A stretch of DNA of 64,000 nt from Enteractinococcus coprophilus (GTDB taxonomy: Bacteria; Actinomycetota; Actinomycetes; Actinomycetales; Micrococcaceae): NCBI RefSeq assembly GCF_006716305.1, contig NZ_VFOU01000002.1:62001-126000 (forward strand), read 5' to 3'. The notes beneath the pieces were generated by a model. It worked only from the letters and a program-made list of their open reading frames with translations, did not search any database and was not told the DNA's origin. Shown piece after piece: positions 28,034-36,587 of this stretch; within the stretch, counting starts at the first letter, position 1; each line of letters begins with the position of its first letter. A program made the position numbers and the translations under genes.

Positions 28034-30715
28034 ATGGGTCTGGCACCAGAGGCTTCACCACGCCGATTCGATGTCCTGCAGAAACGCCTTGATGAACTTG
28101 CGCTGCAAAAGCGCGCTGTTGCCAACCGTGCCTCGACCTACCAAGACCTCGCTTCACAAAGCTCACTAGAGCAAATCACAGCGGTCAAAGCACAGCCGAT
28201 CACCGAAAGACTGCAATATGCATTCTCAGCCCCGTCGGGGCCAGAACTGCGAGCAGGCCTTCTGGAGCAGATCGCAGACTTACCACCGACAAGCGCTGGT
28301 ATTGCGAACAAACCGTTCACCACCAAAATTGGCATTATCGCAGATCTCTTTCTGTACAAGAGCTTCGAAGGTCTCGCGGATTTCCAACCCATCTATCCGG
28401 ATAACTACACGCAATTTCCCGACCTCGATATTCTCTTGATGGTTTCGACGTGGCGTGGCGTCGATGGTGTTTCGTGGAAAGGTGTGACCACGAAGACCAG
28501 CGAGAAACGTCAGAAACTGTTTGAAGAAATCCTGCCGTACTACCGGGCGTTGGACATCCCAATTGTCTTTTACTCAAAAGAAGACCCCCCAAACTACAAT
28601 CACTTTTTGCCATTTGCTCAACAGGCCGACTATATCTTTACCTCTGCCGCAGAAATGGTTCCAAAATACCAGCGTGATTGCTCCGAAGCGAAGAGCATAG
28701 ACGTTCTACCGTTCGGGATTAACCCGAACCATCACTCACCGATTGGAAGCCAACAAGGAGAGATTCAGCGGATCATTCCGTTTGCCGGTTCGTGGTTTAA
28801 CCACAAATACGAAGACCGTAGTCGCTGGGGGAATGACATCCTCGATGCGGTCGTCGCATCTGAAGGCTATGATCTCGTCATTTTTGATCGCAATTCCCGT
28901 CTCAACGACGAGCGTTACAAGTTCCCGAATCGGTTCGCTCATCTTGTCACACCTGCAATAGAGCATCAGCCCTTGCTGGATATCCAGCGACTGGTAGATG
29001 TCAGCATCAACCTCAATTCGGTATCAAACTCATCATCGATGTTTGCTAACCGCGCCATCGAACTTCAAGCACAAGGTACGGTCGTACTGAGTAACTACAA
29101 CGTCGGTTTGAATTCGCGGTACCCGCATGTGCACATCAGCAACGGTTTCACGGATACTCTGGCAGCGCTCAATAGCCTAAATGATATTCAGATCAGAGAG
29201 ATCCAGGCAGCTGGTATTCGTTCGGTGTTCTCTAACGATCTGGCCTTGATGCGTATCGCAAAAATTATCGAAACTGTCGGGACTAGTGCCCACGTTGCAG
29301 ACCCCCGAGTGGTGGTCGTGAAACACGGTAACGATGATCATCTGGATACAGAAATCGACCGCCAGACCTACCGCAATATCGTGGAGGTCATCAAAAAAGA
29401 AACCGTAGCTGAGGTACGGCAACTGCAGGAACAGGCGGATATTGTCGTGCACGTCGATACCGACTACGAGTACGCTCCGACCCACGTGGAAGATCTAGTC
29501 AATGCGTTCCGCTATACCGATGCACGCACTGTCGAAAAGGTGCCGTCGACCGTTGGAAGCGCACTCCGACATATGTACGCAGAGCCCGACAATGTAACAA
29601 GGTTTGGGGCCGAATACATTGGGGACGTGCCTGCCCACATTAATCCACGTAGTGGCTACCGTATTGATGAAATCGGGATCACACCCCGGAGCTCATCTAT
29701 AAAACTTACAGAACCGCTAAGAGGTTCAAAGAAGCCCGCAATTCTTTCCGTAGTCGTGCCGATTTACAATAATGGCCCGCACCTATTACACAAGTGCATA
29801 GCTTCTTTACGGAGGTCGAGCATATTCGACCAACTGGAAATCGTACTCGTGGACGATGGCTCAACCGATATTGCGACCATACAAGCAATCGACAAACTGG
29901 AACAGGAGCTGGACTGGGTCCAGGTGTACCGATTCGAGCCGGGCGGCTCTGGGAGCGCATCACGGCCACGGAACAAAGGTCTCGAACTGGCGAGCTGTGA
30001 CTACGTCACGTATCTCGATCCCGATAACGAAGCCCTCAATGACGCATACGTTAAACTTTTACACGCAGTCATCGAAACGAATGTCGACTTCGCAGTAGGA
30101 GACATGACGAGATGGCGCGGCAGTAATAACGCGGTGCGCTACACAAAATTCCTCCAAGACCGTCTTGGAATAGAAGGTCGCGTAGGCCGCGGTGGGCCAC
30201 AAGCTCTTGTGGATATGCAATTCATGCCGATCAGCATTCAAGCCTTAGTAGCCCGTACCGACTGGTTACGCGACACCGGGATTACACAACCGGTTGGGGC
30301 TGTAGGACAGGACTCGTATTTCTTCCAACAGATGCTGTACTACGCGGACACTTTTGCTATCTTGAAACTGCCCGCGCATACCTATTACGCACAGGTCGAA
30401 AACTCCGTAGTCAACACGGTCAATGCAAAATTCTTCGATAAATATTTGCCGCTAGAAAAAGCACGCAGTCAGTGGCTACGCGAAGTAGATTTGGTTGAGG
30501 ACTACCGGAGTACTCGCATGGAAACGTTCTTCACGGGATGGTACTTGCGCAAGTTAGCCGATGTTCCTGCCGATCAACGCCCCAGAGCCATTAAAACGAT
30601 CGCAGAACTCGGCCAAATATATGGGGACCATGAATGGCAATCTGAAGAAGCCCAAAAGTTTTGGACACTGATGGTTCATGAAGCGACCGACCAGCAGGCG
30701 AGTGGGGACGACTAG
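28034..30715 (+). CDS. Large hybrid glycosyltransferase (CgeB-like GT-B plus C-terminal GT2)
   Basis: 893 residues. A short N-terminal helix bundle is followed (about 98-430) by a GT-B-like region resembling CgeB/YkvP proteins: TKIGIIADLFLYKSFEGLAD, IPIVFYSKEDPPNYNHFL, and IDVLPFGINPNHHSP before a second Rossmann half. The C-terminal GT2 (GT-A) domain starts about 568 with ILSVVVPIYNNGPHLLHKCI, then EIVLVDDGSTD, the nucleotide-sugar metal motif TYLDPDNE (about 660) and a helical tail. Two transferase activities in one chain are inferred. It is followed after 2 bases by the next GT gene, so these are co-translated. Confidence 0.8.
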   Translation: MGLAPEASPRRFDVLQKRLDELALQKRAVANRASTYQDLASQSSLEQITAVKAQPITERLQYAFSAPSGPELRAGLLEQIADLPPTSAGIANKPFTTKIGIIADLFLYKSFEGLADFQPIYPDNYTQFPDLDILLMVSTWRGVDGVSWKGVTTKTSEKRQKLFEEILPYYRALDIPIVFYSKEDPPNYNHFLPFAQQADYIFTSAAEMVPKYQRDCSEAKSIDVLPFGINPNHHSPIGSQQGEIQRIIPFAGSWFNHKYEDRSRWGNDILDAVVASEGYDLVIFDRNSRLNDERYKFPNRFAHLVTPAIEHQPLLDIQRLVDVSINLNSVSNSSSMFANRAIELQAQGTVVLSNYNVGLNSRYPHVHISNGFTDTLAALNSLNDIQIREIQAAGIRSVFSNDLALMRIAKIIETVGTSAHVADPRVVVVKHGNDDHLDTEIDRQTYRNIVEVIKKETVAEVRQLQEQADIVVHVDTDYEYAPTHVEDLVNAFRYTDARTVEKVPSTVGSALRHMYAEPDNVTRFGAEYIGDVPAHINPRSGYRIDEIGITPRSSSIKLTEPLRGSKKPAILSVVVPIYNNGPHLLHKCIASLRRSSIFDQLEIVLVDDGSTDIATIQAIDKLEQELDWVQVYRFEPGGSGSASRPRNKGLELASCDYVTYLDPDNEALNDAYVKLLHAVIETNVDFAVGDMTRWRGSNNAVRYTKFLQDRLGIEGRVGRGGPQALVDMQFMPISIQALVARTDWLRDTGITQPVGAVGQDSYFFQQMLYYADTFAILKLPAHTYYAQVENSVVNTVNAKFFDKYLPLEKARSQWLREVDLVEDYRSTRMETFFTGWYLRKLADVPADQRPRAIKTIAELGQIYGDHEWQSEEAQKFWTLMVHEATDQQASGDD

Positions 30716-30717
30716 AT

Positions 30718-33177
30718 ATGGCTATACAAGGCTGGCAACGACAGTATCTTGGTGCGTTATTGCAGTCCCAGGCACTTCGTGCCGGACGGTTCGAATCGGT
30801 CCAGTTTTTCTCATCGATTGCCGACGAACCTGCTGACGGGATCCAAGAGCTCCTTTTGCACCGTTTGGTAGCAGGCTTAGAGAGCATTCCCGATGCAATA
30901 AACCTCCTAGATACAATTCGGCATACGAGTTGGAAAAAGTATGGGCCTAGGATCTTAGCGCGTATCGGGGATACTGAAGCCGTATTGAAATCGCGACCGG
31001 ATCTTGCAGAACACTTCCAAATCCTTCGCGAACGCACCGGTTACACAACGTACTCAATCAAAGACTGGAAACTCGTCAGTGACGGCACCAATCTTCGCCG
31101 TCCAGATGCCCCGGTCTGGACCAGCCGAACCACTCCAATCCAGGAACTCGTAGAGCACGCACAGAACGATGAATTGAGGGTTCAGGACATCTCTGCCGTT
31201 CTGCAACACTTTTTTGCAGCAGACGTTCGAATTTTCCAACTGGCGATCATGACGTTTGCGGACGAGCACAATGAGTGGGCGCGAATATTACATCAGGTAC
31301 TCGCTGCTCCATACCTAGAGATCAGTTTAGAACCCCACGCACCGGATCATTTTGTTTCAGCAGCCCCCGCAGCCCTGTGGGCACCGCACTGGCGAATCGT
31401 CGCAGAACCCCAAACCGTAAACAAGTGGGACATCACTGAAGTCCATACTGGTCAAGAATTGCAGGGGCTCGGCTCTACTGGGATATACGATCAAATCAGC
31501 GTACTTCTGGCGGTGTCAGGTCTTCTGCGCGAAGGGATCAATTTGTGTCCCCTAGATAAGGGGCTGGTCCGAGCTCTCACACCGTCACAACCAATCTGGG
31601 GATTCCGTCGCAGAGAGTTCTCGGCAGCTCGCACGACCTATCAAGCGGACGACGTAAGAGGCCTCGCTTTAGCATTCTTGGAGAAACTTCCCGCAACTCA
31701 ACGCGTCAGCATGTTTCGGTCCAGACTAGCCATACGGCTGGTCGGGGAGTCCTGGATTCACAGAAACAGTGCCTCAGTACTTTCCAAAAACGATAGTTTT
31801 TATCAACACCTGGTTCGCACCGCACAGCTATTTGGTGAGAACCGCTTTGAAGAAGTAATTGAATACATTGAGGAAATTCCCTACGGGTTCGAGCCTGCAT
31901 TTCAGTTCTTCTACGGTGAAGCACAGGCCGCACTTGCCCTGACTGACCGTGTAGCACACCTTCCGTCCACCGTTGGCACCATACAGGTTTCCTACCCTGA
32001 TGAAATACTTTGTGTCTCGCACGCTTCTGTACCTGATCAGACAGGCGGGTACGCCATTCGTGCCCATGGCATCCTGAAATCCTTGCGGAATGCTGGTGTA
32101 GAGATTACCGCGGTGACTCGTCCAGGTTTTCCGACTGGGGTACTTACGGAGCGTTCTACCGTCACCATTGATGAGGTTGACTATCAACGCCTTCCTGCCA
32201 CGGATGTTACCCGAAACCACGGCGAGATCCGGTACATGATGTCATTCATCGAGCCGTTCAAAGCGTTGTTCAAAAAACGGGGGATCGGGATCATTCATGT
32301 CAGGTCGACCTTTCTAATTGCCTTACCGGCATTGATTGCTGCACGTGAACTCGGACTGAAAATCCTCTACGAGGTCAGCGGTCTGTGGGAACTGGTATAC
32401 CAAGATCGTGAGCAGGCGTCTCACTTGCTCAAACGGTCACCGTTTGCAGAACTTGCCGAGACGCTCACCATGACCAAGGTTGATCAGCTGGTGGTCATGA
32501 ATGAGGCGGTCCGACAGATTGCAATCGATCGTGGTGTAGATGCTAGCAAGATTCAGGTTGTACCGAACGCGGTGAACGTAGATAGCTTCTCACCGTTACC
32601 GCCTCCCCACAATGAAGTGTTCACCATTGGTTATCTTGGCAGTTTCCAGGACTATGAAGGACTCGAAGATATTATCGAGGCAGTTAAAATCCTTCGGGTC
32701 CGTGGAACGCAAGTCCGCGTCCGCATGGTGGGGGACGGGTTACAGTACAACGCTGTTCGTTCGCGGATCAAAGCTGACGGCCTCGATGAAGTCTTTGAAC
32801 TGACCGGCAGGGTGCCGCATGAAGCAGTGATTGATCAGTACAAGATGATGGACGTGCTGGTTTATCCACGACGATCAACCGGAGCTACTGAGACCATTAC
32901 TCCGTTGAAACCGTTCGAAGCGCTAGCGTTGGCTAAACCAATTATCGTGAGTGACGTAGCACCACTGGCAGAGATTGCCGGAGATAATGAACGCGGTCTG
33001 GTATTCCGTAACGGTGATATCGAAGGTTTTGCGCGTGCTATTCAGCGGCTCGTAGATGAGCCAGAGCTGCGGGTCTCTCTGGGACAACACGGCCGAGACT
33101 GGGTCGTGGTGCATCGGAACTGGGGGATCGTGGCCGAGACTTTTGTCGAAAGCTACCAGAACCTCGCGAGCTCATAG
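30718..33177 (+). CDS. Glycosyltransferase with helical N-terminal half and C-terminal GT4
   Basis: 819 residues. The first ~420 residues are mainly helical and not recognised as a catalytic domain. From about 427 a complete GT4 module appears: EILCVSHASVPDQTGGYAIR, a middle IHVRSTFLIALPALIAARELG, VVPNAVNVDSFSPLP, LGSFQDYEGLEDIIEA, and the donor-site EALALAKPIIVSDVAPLAE. This module parallels the second half of the GT4-GT4 protein at 23303-26224 (VLHVLTNSLPHTPSGYAQR). Cytoplasmic, with no signal peptide. It begins 2 bases after the previous stop. Confidence 0.8.
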   Translation: MAIQGWQRQYLGALLQSQALRAGRFESVQFFSSIADEPADGIQELLLHRLVAGLESIPDAINLLDTIRHTSWKKYGPRILARIGDTEAVLKSRPDLAEHFQILRERTGYTTYSIKDWKLVSDGTNLRRPDAPVWTSRTTPIQELVEHAQNDELRVQDISAVLQHFFAADVRIFQLAIMTFADEHNEWARILHQVLAAPYLEISLEPHAPDHFVSAAPAALWAPHWRIVAEPQTVNKWDITEVHTGQELQGLGSTGIYDQISVLLAVSGLLREGINLCPLDKGLVRALTPSQPIWGFRRREFSAARTTYQADDVRGLALAFLEKLPATQRVSMFRSRLAIRLVGESWIHRNSASVLSKNDSFYQHLVRTAQLFGENRFEEVIEYIEEIPYGFEPAFQFFYGEAQAALALTDRVAHLPSTVGTIQVSYPDEILCVSHASVPDQTGGYAIRAHGILKSLRNAGVEITAVTRPGFPTGVLTERSTVTIDEVDYQRLPATDVTRNHGEIRYMMSFIEPFKALFKKRGIGIIHVRSTFLIALPALIAARELGLKILYEVSGLWELVYQDREQASHLLKRSPFAELAETLTMTKVDQLVVMNEAVRQIAIDRGVDASKIQVVPNAVNVDSFSPLPPPHNEVFTIGYLGSFQDYEGLEDIIEAVKILRVRGTQVRVRMVGDGLQYNAVRSRIKADGLDEVFELTGRVPHEAVIDQYKMMDVLVYPRRSTGATETITPLKPFEALALAKPIIVSDVAPLAEIAGDNERGLVFRNGDIEGFARAIQRLVDEPELRVSLGQHGRDWVVVHRNWGIVAETFVESYQNLASS

Positions 33178-33225
33178 ATTACAGTCGTACACAGTTCATC
33201 AGATAACATTCCTAAATCTGTCAAA

Positions 33226-33243
33226 CTTGTAGCCGGATACAAG
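33226..33243. repeat. Inverted repeat between GT4 gene and methyltransferase gene
   Basis: CTTGTA-GCCGGA-TACAAG, perfect 6-bp arms. It lies 49 bases after the upstream stop and before a possible promoter TTGACT (33258-33263), 17 bases, TACCAC (33281-33286). It could be a weak terminator or an operator. Confidence 0.35.
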
Positions 33244-33301
33244 ACCCGCGCATAGTCTTGACTGACAAGCCACAGCGCCCTACCACGACTGGAGAACACG
33301 C

Positions 33302-34357
33302 ATGACACGCTTGCGCAAGATCAGCCTCATAGGCATTGTCACACTCATAGCGTTAGCCGTGATCGGTACCTTAGCGGTGGCGTACCAGCAATGGGTACTT
33401 GCCGCGATTACAGGTTATGTCACACTTCTGCTGACAATGATATCGATCTTCTTCGGTGTGCAGTTCATGACACATAATGTGCGCACGAGTGAACGCAACG
33501 CGAAGCTTACAACACAGAAACTAGCGGCGAGAATTAATGTGGCGACGCAAGGTTTCGAAAAGTCGCATGCTCAGCTTCAACGACAGATTCTGAAGACGCA
33601 GAAGCTGATCCATGAGGGGAACAATGATTCACAACGGTCATATAAGCGTGCTGAGACGAGAATGAACGACCTGGATCAAAACCTCCAAAATACCCTGCGC
33701 GGCAACGCCAGAAACGTTCGCAGTATAGTGCACGATAGCACACAACAAATTGAAGCAATGCTGCAGTTGTACGGACGGTATGACAACCTCAAACTCCCGA
33801 TGCCCAACACCGGTGGCTACGCCATCGACGCGCAAGCGCTCGGACATCTCATAACGTTGGTCGATGAGCGTCAGCCGATGCGAATTCTTGAATTAGGCAG
33901 TGGCACCTCGACCATATGGCTTGGTTACCTCTGTCGCACTTACGGTGGCAAGCTGGTTTCTTTAGACCACTTAGAGAAGTATTTAGCCTTAACGAAGCAA
34001 GCAGTCAAACGTCATCAGCTCGAAGAACAGATAGAGTGCCGTTTCGCACCTTTAGAGAAAACCGAATGTGACGGCCGAACTTTTGACTGGTACTCAGCCG
34101 ACGCCTTAGAAGATCAGCACGATATTGACCTGCTTATAGCAGACGGCCCGCCGCAATCAACAGGACCCCAGGCGCGGTACCCATCCTTGCCGAAGCTTAT
34201 TGATCGCTTGGCTCCAAAGGCCTTAGTTGTTCTCGATGACGCCCACCGTAAAGACGAAGCTAATATCGTTGATGCATGGCTGCAAGCATATCCTGACTTT
34301 GAGAAAATTGAGCACGGGACGAGCAGGCTAGCAGTATTGCAACGTCGCAACGGTTAG
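33302..34357 (+). CDS. Membrane-anchored coiled-coil methyltransferase
   Basis: 351 residues in three parts. Two TM helices (about 8-28 and 32-54) form a hairpin. A long helical, heptad-rich segment (about 57-155; LQRQILKTQKLI, RMNDLDQNLQN) follows. The C-terminal class I SAM-dependent methyltransferase (about 165-351) has motif I ILELGSGTSTIWLGYLC (195-211), KLVSLDHLEKYL after it and the motif-IV-like DIDLLIADGPPQ. The methyl acceptor is unknown. In ABC-exported O antigens, coiled-coil methyltransferases such as WbdD cap the growing chain and set its length; the parts here match that idea in a different order, which is inference. ATG preceded by CTGGAG. It converges on the acyltransferase gene. 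Confidence 0.8.
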   Translation: MTRLRKISLIGIVTLIALAVIGTLAVAYQQWVLAAITGYVTLLLTMISIFFGVQFMTHNVRTSERNAKLTTQKLAARINVATQGFEKSHAQLQRQILKTQKLIHEGNNDSQRSYKRAETRMNDLDQNLQNTLRGNARNVRSIVHDSTQQIEAMLQLYGRYDNLKLPMPNTGGYAIDAQALGHLITLVDERQPMRILELGSGTSTIWLGYLCRTYGGKLVSLDHLEKYLALTKQAVKRHQLEEQIECRFAPLEKTECDGRTFDWYSADALEDQHDIDLLIADGPPQSTGPQARYPSLPKLIDRLAPKALVVLDDAHRKDEANIVDAWLQAYPDFEKIEHGTSRLAVLQRRNG

Positions 34358-34377
34358 CTCCAGGTAGTACGAAGAGA

Positions 34378-36495
34378 TTACAAATCTAAGCCGCGATGTT
34401 CTTCGAGAAATCTCATAAAGTCGGCACTGTAGGATCTTGCGAAATCACTCGATACATGATGATGGTCGTAGCGTGTGATGAGCCCACCGACCATGCTGTA
34501 ACAGCGTTGGTCATCACATAAGCCAGGAGTCGGGTCGTAGAATTTCACTGATGATGAGTGCTGTAGTGCAGTGTCCGCGAGGATTGTTCCCCGGTCGCCG
34601 ATAAGGCCTTCGACATTCTGTGAGCACTCTTCGGCGATCTGACCTGGGTTTGAAGCTACGCAGGTTGGCACGTTCATTTGGTTGAAGTGTGGTAGTTCAC
34701 CCATGACCAGGACTTCTTTGTCGGCCTTCTTCCACGCCGACCACATATCAGCTACAGCTTGGGTCGTAATCGATTCTGAGCTTTCACCATCAGCACCATA
34801 AAAGTCCCTATCCGTGGCAGCAGCAGCGGTCACGATGAGATCCAGCTCTGCATCATGCTGGAAATCTTCTGAGGAATTGACCACGAATTCCGCACATGCA
34901 TCTGCGGAATCGCGACCAGCGCCACTTGTCCCGGGGGCAGCACTCGACAGTGGCACAGGCGTACAGCCACTTTTGGTATATCCCTGAATATTCCAGTTGT
35001 TCTCTCTACCGAGTTCATCGAAGAGGGGTAACCAGGCCCGAGCATGGGAGTCACCTATGACAGCGATCTTCAGTGCGGCCGAGTCTTCGGGAGCACCGAG
35101 ACTGCAGCCTGACCGATCGAAATTGGTATAGCCATCGGGAATATTGCATTCCGGATAGGTCGGTTCTTCAGCTTCCACCTGCACTTGAGTCGCCGGAATC
35201 TTAGGCTCACCGTTCGTACCCAGTTCCTCACAGTCAGATAGAAACGCATCAGCACCCACACACTCTGAGACTGCGATCTCCTCGTGTGTTTCAGGAGCCA
35301 CCACCTGCGGAATAAAAAACGTCACTGCAGCAATGAGCGCCATGTTCGAAGCCATGAGAGTGAAGGCTCGCCGTGGCACCTTGAAGGGTTTAGCCCGACG
35401 CAGTGGATCCTCAACGAGTTTCTGCGACGCCGCTGAAAGGACAAAAGTGACGACAATGATCACAAGTTTCTGATACCACAAGAATGGTTCCAACTGATAA
35501 GTTGCGACAATGATAAGCGGCCAGTGCCAAAGATAGATAGCGTACGACCAGTCACCCATCCGAACCGAAGGCGTAAGCGAGGCCCACCAGTAGACGCCAG
35601 AGCCTGGCTGATGAGAGCCGTAGCGAATGAACAATGCTGCACCAAGGACTGGTAGCAGTGCCGTATAACCAGGGAATGGAGTCTCGCCGCTGTAGAGCAG
35701 TCCTGCGATGACGATGGCCACGATGCCGGCCCATCCCAACACGTTTTGCCAGCCGGTAGGGATCCGAGATGTAGCTGGGAGCATAGCCAGCAATCCGCCA
35801 GTCGCAAACTCCCAAAAGCGCGTTGGCGTGACGAAATAGGCTTGTGCTGGATTGTAGTTGGTGAACCCAACTGAGAATATAAACGACAACACGATGATGC
35901 CGGTCAGAGACCAGATAATGACCTGTCGAGCATGTTGCTGTGATGTTAACTGATCGCCTCGGTGCTTCGTTAACAGGTATATCCCGACGAAGATGAGGGG
36001 GAGTAGGACATAGAACTGCTCCTCAATCGATAATGACCAGTAATGTTGGACCAGTGACGGTTCGTTATCCGCGGCCATGTAGTCCACTGAATCAGCTGCT
36101 AATACCCAGTTTTCGATATAGAACAAAGATCCCAACAACTGTCGGACGTTCATCGACCAAACGGTCTGGGGGAGGAACACCAACATGGCGATAAAGCTGA
36201 TCACCAGGACTGTGAAAGCCAACGGTAGCAAGCGCATCACACGGCGCGCCCAGAACTTCGATAAAGAAATGCGTCCCGTCTGTGACAATTCCCGGTAGAG
36301 GTGACCGGTGATTAAGAAGCCAGATACGACGAAGAAAACGTCAACACCGACGAATCCGCCACTGATGTGGTGAGGCCACAGGTGAAAAAGCAGAACAAGA
36401 CCCACTGCTAGGGCACGGAGCCCTTGAAGTTCTAAACGAAATGAGCCTCTGATGGGAGCCGACGTCTGCGGTGGCTGTGTGGTCATGCTCGGCAT
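34378..36495 (-). CDS. Acyltransferase-3 / SGNH-domain membrane protein (OafA-like)
   Basis: Polysaccharide O-acyltransferase type. 705 residues. The N-terminal acyltransferase-3 domain (about 18-390) has some ten TM helices and the motifs RALAVGLVLLFHLW and GFVGVDVFFVVSGFLIT. An extracytoplasmic SGNH-like domain (about 460-705) carries KIAVIGDSHARAWLPLF, with GDSH as the nucleophile block. By family it would move an acyl group, usually acetyl, from the cytoplasm to a surface glycan. Start uncertain between ATG 36495 and ATG 36486. It lies 92 bases downstream of the heparinase-like gene on the same strand. Confidence 0.88.
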   Translation of the reverse strand: MPSMTTQPPQTSAPIRGSFRLELQGLRALAVGLVLLFHLWPHHISGGFVGVDVFFVVSGFLITGHLYRELSQTGRISLSKFWARRVMRLLPLAFTVLVISFIAMLVFLPQTVWSMNVRQLLGSLFYIENWVLAADSVDYMAADNEPSLVQHYWSLSIEEQFYVLLPLIFVGIYLLTKHRGDQLTSQQHARQVIIWSLTGIIVLSFIFSVGFTNYNPAQAYFVTPTRFWEFATGGLLAMLPATSRIPTGWQNVLGWAGIVAIVIAGLLYSGETPFPGYTALLPVLGAALFIRYGSHQPGSGVYWWASLTPSVRMGDWSYAIYLWHWPLIIVATYQLEPFLWYQKLVIIVVTFVLSAASQKLVEDPLRRAKPFKVPRRAFTLMASNMALIAAVTFFIPQVVAPETHEEIAVSECVGADAFLSDCEELGTNGEPKIPATQVQVEAEEPTYPECNIPDGYTNFDRSGCSLGAPEDSAALKIAVIGDSHARAWLPLFDELGRENNWNIQGYTKSGCTPVPLSSAAPGTSGAGRDSADACAEFVVNSSEDFQHDAELDLIVTAAAATDRDFYGADGESSESITTQAVADMWSAWKKADKEVLVMGELPHFNQMNVPTCVASNPGQIAEECSQNVEGLIGDRGTILADTALQHSSSVKFYDPTPGLCDDQRCYSMVGGLITRYDHHHVSSDFARSYSADFMRFLEEHRGLDL

Positions 36496-36587
36496 GCTCT
36501 GACAATAGTGACCATAGAGTCAGGAGGCAAATACAATCGCTGCAGCTCAGGAACTTTGCCGTCAGTACTCAGGATATTCCCCGGTGT

